Shown here: positions 17,301-22,829 of the stretch, in pieces
Layout: every line of letters starts with the position of its first letter
Numbering within the stretch: the first letter of the stretch is position 1
Virus record (IMG/VR): IMGVR_UViG_3300008111_000139
Location: 1-33,833 of that record
From: a virus
Reading direction: 5' to 3' (one strand)
DNA length: 33,833 bases
Translations under genes and position numbers: made by a program
Notes under the pieces: generated by a model
What the model was told of the DNA's origin: nothing
What the model saw: the letters and a program-made list of their open reading frames with translations, nothing else
Database searches by the model: none

Positions 17301-18170
17301 ACAATTTCAGGAACAATCACTGGAGCAACAAGGAATTTAATTTTTACAACCGCGGCAGGAGCAGAAATTGTTGCCAGCAATCAAATAGCTCTGACAACTG
17401 GAACTCTCCAAAAGACCGGTTCAGGAACTTTGACTCTTTCTGGAACAACAAGCACCTACACAGGCACAACATCTGTCCTGCAAGGAATTTTAAGAATTAC
17501 GTCTTTTTCTTCCTTTGGAACATCATCTGAAGTTATTGTTAACGATGGAGCAACTCTTCAAATTCAACCTACAGTTGCAGGAACATTTTCAAAATTAACA
17601 ACAATTTCTGGCAATGGTGTTTCTTCTCAAGGTGCTTTGAACAACACGGCATTGAACAACACGATAGGGTCTGGAGTTCTTAAAGTTGGCGGCTCTGCAG
17701 TAAACAGAATAGCGAGTGCAGCAGGATTAACTTTAACAATAAATGGCATAACCAGAAATGACTCTCTTCTTGGCGTATGGCCAGCACCACTAGCATTTGA
17801 TGGTGCAGGAACAATAACACTTTCTGGTGCCATTTCAACAGCAGGACCATCTAACGCTTCTACTCTAACAAAAGTTGGTACAGGAACGCTAAACCTTGGC
17901 AACCATGCGCACAACTACGATGGCTCTACAACGATAAGCGCAGGAACGCTGACAAGATCTGTTGTAAGCGGCACAACAACTGCAACAGGAAGTTTTACGG
18001 CAGGAACCACACTCAATGTAACTTTCACAGGACCAGTTCCTGCAGTTGGGTCAACCTGGAAATTTTTCCCTGCAGATACAACAAATACGTATTCGGCTGT
18101 TGCTTTGACTGGTGCTACAGGAAGGACTGGAACTTACAACAAAACAACATCAACTTTAACAATTAGCTAA
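14358..18170 (+). CDS. Giant beta-helical fibre with autotransporter-type (PATR) repeats
   Basis: This 1270-aa protein is built of autotransporter-associated beta-strand repeats (PATR/TIGR02601 type), with the core K-x-G-x-GT-L-x-L-x-G-x-NTYSG-x-T-x-I-x-x-G-x-L. I count about nine such units between residues 90 and 1200, plus three copies of a second unit (NLSG-x-N-x-x-SG-x-IT-x-x-x-x-A-x-I) near 520, 813 and 949. The C-terminal domain (VGSTWKFF to TLTIS) is like the capping domain of such passengers. There is no signal peptide, autotransporter barrel or sorting signal, so secretion by that route is unlikely; a virion fibre or spike is the better reading. It starts two bases after the esterase stop. 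Codons are ACA/GGA/TCT-rich, unlike the head genes. Confidence 0.82.
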   Translation: MPFSASLTPTENIQKIDFGTFSQSISSFLDLSVFKNLIEVTIRNPNLITFIDGFAGNSVDLTNPSGQAILFISGQSADGTINQKIIGIGSLRKIGTGKLSLKGINTYSGNTEITDGVLEIQTGVLGNGNYSGAISNATQFSIITPTQQTLSGIISGIGTLTSGGDVVLTNNNTYTGATIVLSAAKLTISRQTSGQLTSSSFTNAGTIVFTGSNNIIVASPISGSGQIDKSGTSTVAFNATNTNTGIVNILSGTLQFEKIASLYNGQSASWTKDKIIVNSNGIFAINVGGTGEFASSDITSLLLLASSISNNGFKAGSFFGFNTTNAAGGTFTLSNIIADSTGTGSGSIGIAKFGSNILVISGTNTFTGQVLIHGGTVSVSNFNFDNVPGPFGAGTLPIKAGINSLSKILYTGTATTTDKKILIDQFGCELETAVALTLTGVISGTGTFNKLGSGTLQLDGANTFSGAINVNAGVLRATNSLSFGSSSSQLTILSGTAFNLGNNIVISRPITINSFGPDNSGAIKNLSGSNEISGTITLNSTARIGCESGTLVLSNNINPSGNLLTFVSNSSGSIVSSGIISGTGGVVVNMVLGQCSIFGANTFINGFHVFSGTTNVNSIKNFSTPSSLGADSSNPVQFGGFGTTGTLNYQGSGDTSNRTIRVGINAATPAATDIGGAIILSNGTGTIIFSAAIFNIQTNATTGVGAGRTLTLGGSSDGQISGTIRDNLVTSPATGTAFISLVKSGTGKWTLAGANTYSGTTTINAGYLIVANASALGTIATATTVNSGASLQVSGGITLVAEPLTISGDGAAFDGAIANLSGTNSMSGAITMAANARIHSIAGSLTISGAISGATRTLTLGGAGTLTLSGIITLTTGGIICAGTGTIILSAANSYTGATAINSGAVRISNASALGTAGTITAATNASLEISGAITFARAVTISGIGATSEGSLMNRSGNNTFSGAITLGADSTIGSSAGIFTISGTITGATRNLIFTTAAGAEIVASNQIALTTGTLQKTGSGTLTLSGTTSTYTGTTSVLQGILRITSFSSFGTSSEVIVNDGATLQIQPTVAGTFSKLTTISGNGVSSQGALNNTALNNTIGSGVLKVGGSAVNRIASAAGLTLTINGITRNDSLLGVWPAPLAFDGAGTITLSGAISTAGPSNASTLTKVGTGTLNLGNHAHNYDGSTTISAGTLTRSVVSGTTTATGSFTAGTTLNVTFTGPVPAVGSTWKFFPADTTNTYSAVALTGATGRTGTYNKTTSTLTIS
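14631..17960 (+). repeat. Coding array of autotransporter-associated beta-strand repeats
   Basis: About nine degenerate units occur inside the giant fibre gene. Recurring codon strings such as those for Gly-Ala-Asn-Thr-Tyr-Ser-Gly and Leu-Ser-Gly-Thr mark each unit. Spacing is irregular (roughly 60-160 codons), so this is a diverged protein-level array and not a fresh tandem duplication. A second alternating unit type appears three times near 15920, 16798 and 17206. Confidence 0.75.
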
Positions 18171-18171
18171 T

Positions 18172-18444
18172 ATGCCCGAAGAAAACCCATACCGACGAAA
18201 AAGCGACGAAGTTATGCGTTATTTTGATAACGCGTTAAAGTTAGGAACATTTGCGGCCCTCGTGGGTGTAGCTTTGTTAGGAACAAAATTTGCGACCCGA
18301 GAAGAGTTCGCCATGGTTAATCAAAGGATTGAAAAAATTGAAGCCGTTTTAATTCGTATGGAAGCAAACGCTGAAACCGATAAACGACACGACCTCGCTA
18401 TTCTCGACCACGAGCAACGTCTGCGTCGATTGGAACAAAAATAA
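18172..18444 (+). CDS. TM plus coiled-coil lysis protein (i-spanin or holin-like)
   Basis: This 90-aa protein has a charged N-terminus, one hydrophobic span (about 22-40, LKLGTFAALVGVALLGTKF) and a heptad-rich coiled coil (45-90) with Arg-Ile-Glu-Lys-Ile-Glu repeats. One TM followed by a coiled coil is the architecture of an inner-membrane spanin; some holin accessory proteins look alike. A small lipoprotein, a holin-like protein and an endolysin follow directly, which makes a lysis role likely. ATG 18172 is one base after the fibre stop in an A/T-rich context without Shine-Dalgarno. The i-spanin name is an inference. Confidence 0.6.
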   Translation: MPEENPYRRKSDEVMRYFDNALKLGTFAALVGVALLGTKFATREEFAMVNQRIEKIEAVLIRMEANAETDKRHDLAILDHEQRLRRLEQK

Positions 18445-18448
18445 ACTT

Positions 18449-18604
18449 ATGAGTAAAAAAATATCTTTAAATATCATCGTAATTTTGTTTATTGCATTCG
18501 GAGCAATTTTTTTAGCCGGCTGTACAACGCTAGGAATCTCTTTCGAAACAGAATACGGAAAGTTCACATACGAACTTCCAGAACCAAAAGGAACCAAAAA
18601 ATGA
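18449..18604 (+). CDS. Small outer-membrane lipoprotein (possible o-spanin)
   Basis: ATG 18449 to TGA 18602-18604 encodes 51 residues. The N-terminus is a lipoprotein signal: a Lys-Lys-x-x pair, a hydrophobic span, then the lipobox LAGC with Cys25 as the predicted lipidated residue. Only 26 residues follow, ending Pro-Glu-Pro-Lys-Gly-Thr-Lys-Lys. A tiny lipoprotein after a TM coiled-coil protein in a lysis cassette matches the o-spanin pattern, which joins inner and outer membranes at the end of lysis. It indicates a Gram-negative host. It overlaps the next gene by four bases. Confidence 0.65.
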   Translation: MSKKISLNIIVILFIAFGAIFLAGCTTLGISFETEYGKFTYELPEPKGTKK

Positions 18605-18777
18605 AAAACGTAATCAACGTACTGATCGACAAACTAAGCGAAAACTCCACTTGGCGTGGGTTAATTCTGATTGCTACGGCAGTTGGAGTAAAAATTGAAC
18701 CGCAACTTCAAGAAGCAATTCTTGTTGCCGGATTAGGTTTAGTCGGACTAATTAACGTAATCCGCAAAGGAAAATGA
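18601..18777 (+). CDS. Holin-like small membrane protein
   Basis: This 58-aa protein has a polar N-terminus with Trp18, then two short hydrophobic spans (about 20-31 and 38-54) separated by KIEPQLQE, and a basic tail (RKGK). This is the build of small class II-type holins that hole the inner membrane. ATG 18601 has AAAGGA at 18587-18592 and overlaps the lipoprotein stop; its own stop overlaps the endolysin start (ATGA). The neighbouring endolysin supports the call. No family-specific motif is visible. Confidence 0.65.
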   Translation: MKNVINVLIDKLSENSTWRGLILIATAVGVKIEPQLQEAILVAGLGLVGLINVIRKGK

Positions 18778-19316
18778 TCCCAAATTCCCGACCGCAACAA
18801 GCAAAAGAAAAAACCTTGGCTATGGTTATCAAAGCCGGGATTGAAGACGTTGTTTCGTTGGTCGGGATTCGCGGATATTATCTGGATAGCATGGGAGAAA
18901 AAGGAAAAAACGATAGAGGCATCTACGACGATGCCATAATTTTAATTTCTCCGTCAGTCCATGCTACTTTTAATGCTAACACGGATCCTTCGGTTTACAA
19001 AAAAGGCATCGCGGTTCTTAAAACGGGCGTTCACAGATACCGCAAAGGTAATCACGGTATCTCTAAACCCGGAGGCGGCTACCCGGCATTGCGACCTGCT
19101 AACCCAAAAGAAGAACTTCCGGTTACGCGGGATGTTACCGGAGACGACATGGGCATTGCCATTAATATCCATCGCGGAGGTTATCGAACGACTTCATCTG
19201 AGGGTTGCCAAACAATTTACCCGCCGCAATGGGACGGATTCATCAATCTCGTCTACTCAGAAATGAATAGATACCACCAAAAAACAATTCCGTATCTTCT
19301 ACTAGAAGGTAAATAA
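18774..19316 (+). CDS. Endolysin, L,D-transpeptidase-like peptidoglycan hydrolase
   Basis: This 180-aa protein directly follows the holin-like gene in an ATGA overlap. The C-terminal part has NIHRGGYRTTSSEGCQT (131-147), which resembles the YkuD-type active site His-x-Gly ... Ser-x-Gly-Cys, with His133 and Cys145 as the predicted catalytic pair. Related phage proteins are annotated as L,D-transpeptidase-like or carboxypeptidase-like lysins. A central basic region (TGVHRYRKGNHGISKPGG) may bind the wall. There is no signal peptide, so export would depend on the holin. The fold assignment is from motif only; direct cleavage activity is an inference. Confidence 0.7.
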   Translation: MIPNSRPQQAKEKTLAMVIKAGIEDVVSLVGIRGYYLDSMGEKGKNDRGIYDDAIILISPSVHATFNANTDPSVYKKGIAVLKTGVHRYRKGNHGISKPGGGYPALRPANPKEELPVTRDVTGDDMGIAINIHRGGYRTTSSEGCQTIYPPQWDGFINLVYSEMNRYHQKTIPYLLLEGK

Positions 19317-19352
19317 TATTCTCATAACCCACAAAACGATAATAATACTACT

Positions 19353-19718
19353 ATGGTCGATCTTGGAAAAAAACGTAACTCAGAAATGGACGTCGTTGAA
19401 CTTGTTTCTGACGAAAATATGGACGAAGTCGTGCATTACCCGACTTTATATTTAAGCGGGATTGAAGATCTAGAAACTCCGGATGTTGGAGTCGAAGGAA
19501 CTGCTACTATTAAATTTCGCGTAGTTTCTAAACACGAAACTGAACGCAAAAATGACGACGGTAGCGTTAAAGAAATGAAATCCGTGGACATCGACGTCAT
19601 GGGAATTGACTTTAATTCGGGAAGCAAAAGCTCTTCGGACGAAGATGAAATTGAAAAAGGTTTATCCGAATCAGAAGACGAAACAGAAGATAAAGCAGAA
19701 AACGAAAAGGAAGACTAA
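19353..19718 (+). CDS. Acidic-tailed small virion-type protein, unknown function
   Basis: This 121-aa protein has a beta-like core (YPTLYLSGIEDLETPDVG, then EGTATIKFRVVSKHETER) and a C-terminal tail of about 35 residues that is mostly Asp, Glu, Ser and Lys. No family is recognised with confidence. The position between lysis and tail genes and the small beta core are compatible with a head-decoration or head-tail joining role. The leader (GATAATAATACTACT) has no Shine-Dalgarno. The acidic tail could mimic DNA or hold cations, but that is speculation. Confidence 0.65.
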   Translation: MVDLGKKRNSEMDVVELVSDENMDEVVHYPTLYLSGIEDLETPDVGVEGTATIKFRVVSKHETERKNDDGSVKEMKSVDIDVMGIDFNSGSKSSSDEDEIEKGLSESEDETEDKAENEKED

Positions 19719-19719
19719 T

Positions 19720-19953
19720 ATGGAAGAAGAAATTACAATCACAATGCCAATGACCACGTTTCAAATGGCAAAAGAATTCATTGCTCAATTAGGTTCAGCG
19801 CTTGACGGCGCAGAAGCAAAAATCAAAGCCGACATGAAAGGCGCAAAAGCCGCTGAAAAGATGAAAGGCCTTGGCCTTGGCGCAGAAGCTCCCGGCCTTG
19901 AAGGATTCGGCCAAGAGCTTTCTGGGATGTCTGATTCGCGTCTTGGAATTTAA
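19720..19953 (+). CDS. Small hypothetical protein, Gly/Ala/Lys-rich
   Basis: I chose ATG 19720 because it follows the previous stop by one base and has AAGGAA (19707-19712) seven bases upstream; longer in-frame starts would overlap the previous gene heavily. The product is 77 residues with an initial MEEEITITMPMTTFQMAKEF, a helix with Lys-Ala repeats and a Gly-Leu-rich end. No domain is recognised. It sits 9 bases before the tail-adaptor gene, so a virion or assembly role is likely but unproved. Confidence 0.65.
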   Translation: MEEEITITMPMTTFQMAKEFIAQLGSALDGAEAKIKADMKGAKAAEKMKGLGLGAEAPGLEGFGQELSGMSDSRLGI

Positions 19954-19962
19954 CTACGCAAA

Positions 19963-20934
19963 ATGTTCGTCTCTGAGATCCTCGACGATGTCGTAGAAAT
20001 TCTTGGAAGATGCGATCGCGAAAAAGCGCTTAAACGCCTTACCGACGCAGTAAGAGCCCTCCAAGACGAAGGCGACTGGAATGCCAACATTGGCGTCCTT
20101 GATATAAGGACTTTCAATGACGGAAATACCGTAACTTTGCCGCGAGAGGTCGAAACTCCGTTGGCTGTCACAATCGATGGTATCCCGGTATTTGGTAGAG
20201 ATGAATTTTCTAGATTTCATTTAAATGGTGACGGATTAACCGACGAAAGAGTTGTTCCTTGGGTTTGGGACGACGTCGGAATTGTCCCGACAACCATGGA
20301 TATAAAAGTTCCGGGTCCTGTTATAGCCAGATGCGATCTTAGGTCTGATGAAGGATTGCAGACCCGAATAATGGGAATTGACGAATTTGGGAATACACTT
20401 AGACAACAAACCGAAGACGGTCTGTGGTTAGATGGGATATTCTTGCCATTTGAATTTTCTGCTTTAATACCAACTGCAAAACCTTTAACTAGAACTCAAA
20501 AAAGAATATTCACTACTTCGGTAATGAAGTTTTTTAGTTCATCTACAGACCATAAGCTGATAACGGGCGTTAGAATGCAGGCCTTGGCCAATACCGGATT
20601 ATTTCCGCAACCTCTCAATAATGGTTTTTATTATTACGTACGGGCGGTCGATTTAAACACGGTTACCATTCACGCAACAAGACTTGACGCGCAATTAAAT
20701 CAAAGTCCGATTCAAGTAACAAAATTGTCGTCTAACTCTTCAATTTCGCTTATCGACGAAAGAAGTACGACGGCTCGGACGATGGTAAAAACTTTTGGAG
20801 CTAACGGGCTAAATGATTTAGATATAGTTGCGTTTGGCGCAACGACGTATCCGCCTGAAATAAAAGCCGACAACATATTCTACGTTAAAACTGCTGGAAC
20901 CGAGAAAACTTTTCTGTCTTTCATAACTTTATAA
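19963..20934 (+). CDS. Tail adaptor / tail-tube protein, N-terminal part (frame broken)
   Basis: This 323-aa part starts with a helix-rich domain (ILDDVVEILGRCDREKALKR) followed by LPREVETPLAVTIDG and FHLNGDG, a combination I associate with head-tail adaptor / tail tubular A-like proteins of short-tailed phages. From about residue 165 it has beta modules with Tyr-Tyr-Val-Arg-Ala-Val. The frame stops at TAA 20932-20934 in the middle of a beta module, while the -1 frame continues the same type of module. This strongly suggests one gene of about 950 residues broken by a single-base change or by frameshifting between 20889 and 20931. The other half is the next entry. Confidence 0.7.
   Translation: MFVSEILDDVVEILGRCDREKALKRLTDAVRALQDEGDWNANIGVLDIRTFNDGNTVTLPREVETPLAVTIDGIPVFGRDEFSRFHLNGDGLTDERVVPWVWDDVGIVPTTMDIKVPGPVIARCDLRSDEGLQTRIMGIDEFGNTLRQQTEDGLWLDGIFLPFEFSALIPTAKPLTRTQKRIFTTSVMKFFSSSTDHKLITGVRMQALANTGLFPQPLNNGFYYYVRAVDLNTVTIHATRLDAQLNQSPIQVTKLSSNSSISLIDERSTTARTMVKTFGANGLNDLDIVAFGATTYPPEIKADNIFYVKTAGTEKTFLSFITL
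20889..20931 (+). other. Frameshift zone joining the two adaptor parts
   Basis: Both frames are open only here: the downstream frame has a stop at 20886-20888 and the upstream frame stops at 20932-20934. The zone includes GAGAAAACTTTTCTG (20902-20916), with homopolymer runs of A and T where an insertion or deletion is easy. No canonical X-XXY-YYZ slippery heptamer is in phase, so an indel or a sequencing error is as likely as programmed frameshifting. Confidence 0.7.
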
Positions 20935-20972
20935 CCGGAGACAGTGTCACCGTCAAAAATTCTGGCGGAGAT

Positions 20973-22826
20973 ATGCCGGAACCTCTTGTCGAAAATACGA
21001 CTTATTTTGTACGGAAAATAGACGACACCCGAATAACGTTGCATAATACATCGGCCGATGCAACTGGAAATTTAAATTCAATAGTTTTTACGTCATTAGG
21101 TTCTGGCATAAGTGTCGTACAAAAAATAATCCCAATTTCTACGGTAACTACGGGTGCTTCGGCAAATATAACGACTAGTGTTCCGCACAATTTAAATAAC
21201 CCTTCTGGAAGTGGAGCAACGGGGACTTCAGTCATAACAAATGGTACCGTCACCTCGTTAAATATAACGGCCGCCGGAACCGGTTATAATGTTTCTCCTG
21301 TTATCAAACTAACCGGAGGCGGGGGAACTGGTGCAACAGCCGTCGCTACGGTATCCGGCGGAAAAGTGGTCGCAGTTTCTGTAATCACTGGAGGTACAGG
21401 ATATACAACCGCTCCGGCAGTACAGTTTGTTCCGGCTTCTGGAAGTTTTATTCAATTCCAGACAACTGGAACGCTTCCAGCACCGTTAACTGCGGAAGCT
21501 GTTTATCGAGCAGAAGGCACCGATTTAAATCCGATGGGACTTACGAGTTTTACGGTAAGCTCGGCAATCCCTGAACCTATAAATATCACGTCTACAGGAA
21601 GTGGTTCGCTTTTCTTAGTTATTAATAGGACTTTTTCAGTCGGATTTTCGCAAGACTGGCAACTAAGTGCGACTTCATTTGTAACTGGATCTGCGGTTAG
21701 AGTATTTACGACAGGAGCCGTTCCGGTTACGTCTCCTCAAATAGACACGCAAAATCCATTTTACATACGAAAACTCGGCGATACACGAATTCAACTGTAC
21801 GGCCAGTATCAACAGGCGATAAACACGGCGACTACGACTGGGATAATTTCGGCAATTTCTTTGGGAATAGGAAAACTTTACGGTTTTACTGAAAGATCCG
21901 CGCAAATAGTTCCTAGAGACAATCAATTGGATATTGAGTTTTCGGCGTTTCTCGGAAATTTAGTTCCGGCAACATTTACGACAACCGGGACGCTTCCCCA
22001 ACCTCTTATTTCTGGTTCTCCGTATTTAGTTTCTGTAGTTAACGACCAAATTGAAGTTTATACGACATCTAATGTCCTCGTTTCTTTTACCGGAATTGGG
22101 TCAGGAACGCATAAACTAAAAATTGCAAGAGCATTAACTGTCGATGCCGCGACAAGCTTAGACGTCTCAAATCAAGCATTTTCCACAGGAACTGAAGTCA
22201 GCGTTGAGGCCGAGTTGGATTTTCCGGATCCGCTTTTACCTAATACGACATATTTTGTAAGATCACTAACGCAAGATACCGTTGAACTATACGGAAGTAA
22301 AGCCGAAGCCGAAAATACAACCTCTATTACTGGAAGACTGACGTTTTTTTCTACAGGATCCGGCGTACAAAAATTGGTTTTTTCCGTTCCAGAAATTAAC
22401 ATCGCCGAAATTCATAACATACAGCATCCGATTACAGATGGTTTTAAAAGACTTTACGCTTGGGATACCGGCAGAGATCAGAACATCGCGTTTTTAGGAA
22501 ATTCTCCTTTTTTTGAAACCAATCCGGCTTACAGGCGGATAAAAATACGAGATAACGCAAAATGGATCAGAATGAAATACCGCCGTCGTAGTTATGACTT
22601 AATGACGGAATATGATTTCATCAATCTCGATTCCAAGATGGCAATACTCATGATGGTTCAATCTCAAGAACTTCTGATGCGAAAATTTGCCGATGAATCC
22701 GAACGCTATAGAGCCATCGCCGTCGAATACTTAAATAAGCGGAATCGCGCAATTGACGGTGCAAGAATTACCCCTATACAAGTCAACGCCGACATAATGT
22801 CAAACCCTGACGATTGGTTGGATTAA
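20973..22826 (+). CDS. Tail adaptor / tail-tube protein, C-terminal part (continues the split gene)
   Basis: The first ATG is 20973, but the frame is already open from 20889 and codes for module residues before it (FITGDSVTVKNSGG), so the ATG is probably not the true start. The protein is an array of beta modules with recurring TTGTLPxPL and YFVRxxxDTxIxL segments, plus a Gly-rich stretch with GTGYNVSP and GTGYTTAP. The last 140 residues (NIAEIHNIQHPITDGF onward, then YRRRSYDLMTEYDFINL and a long helix) look like the closing helical domain of an adaptor protein. Together with the previous part it would join portal and tail. If the frame break is real, the two pieces might be made separately. 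Confidence 0.7.
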   Translation: MPEPLVENTTYFVRKIDDTRITLHNTSADATGNLNSIVFTSLGSGISVVQKIIPISTVTTGASANITTSVPHNLNNPSGSGATGTSVITNGTVTSLNITAAGTGYNVSPVIKLTGGGGTGATAVATVSGGKVVAVSVITGGTGYTTAPAVQFVPASGSFIQFQTTGTLPAPLTAEAVYRAEGTDLNPMGLTSFTVSSAIPEPINITSTGSGSLFLVINRTFSVGFSQDWQLSATSFVTGSAVRVFTTGAVPVTSPQIDTQNPFYIRKLGDTRIQLYGQYQQAINTATTTGIISAISLGIGKLYGFTERSAQIVPRDNQLDIEFSAFLGNLVPATFTTTGTLPQPLISGSPYLVSVVNDQIEVYTTSNVLVSFTGIGSGTHKLKIARALTVDAATSLDVSNQAFSTGTEVSVEAELDFPDPLLPNTTYFVRSLTQDTVELYGSKAEAENTTSITGRLTFFSTGSGVQKLVFSVPEINIAEIHNIQHPITDGFKRLYAWDTGRDQNIAFLGNSPFFETNPAYRRIKIRDNAKWIRMKYRRRSYDLMTEYDFINLDSKMAILMMVQSQELLMRKFADESERYRAIAVEYLNKRNRAIDGARITPIQVNADIMSNPDDWLD

Positions 22827-22829
22827 TTT

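Noticed and set aside
16871-17380. Minus-strand frame of 169 codons within the giant fibre gene (also 15152-15565, 15629-16042 and 17627-17914)
   Set aside because: These are mirror frames of a repeat gene rich in ACA, GGA and TCT codons, which leave the opposite strand free of stops; the products are Val/Pro/Ala/Ile-rich and overlap a clear gene completely.
14631-17960. Repeated short strings considered as a CRISPR or non-coding repeat array
   Set aside because: The repeats are degenerate, in frame and spell a known protein repeat; there are no constant-length spacers.
20902-20916. Programmed -1 slippery site at GAGAAAACTTTTCTG
   Set aside because: No in-phase X-XXY-YYZ heptamer; only reported as a possible frame-change zone, not as a programmed site.
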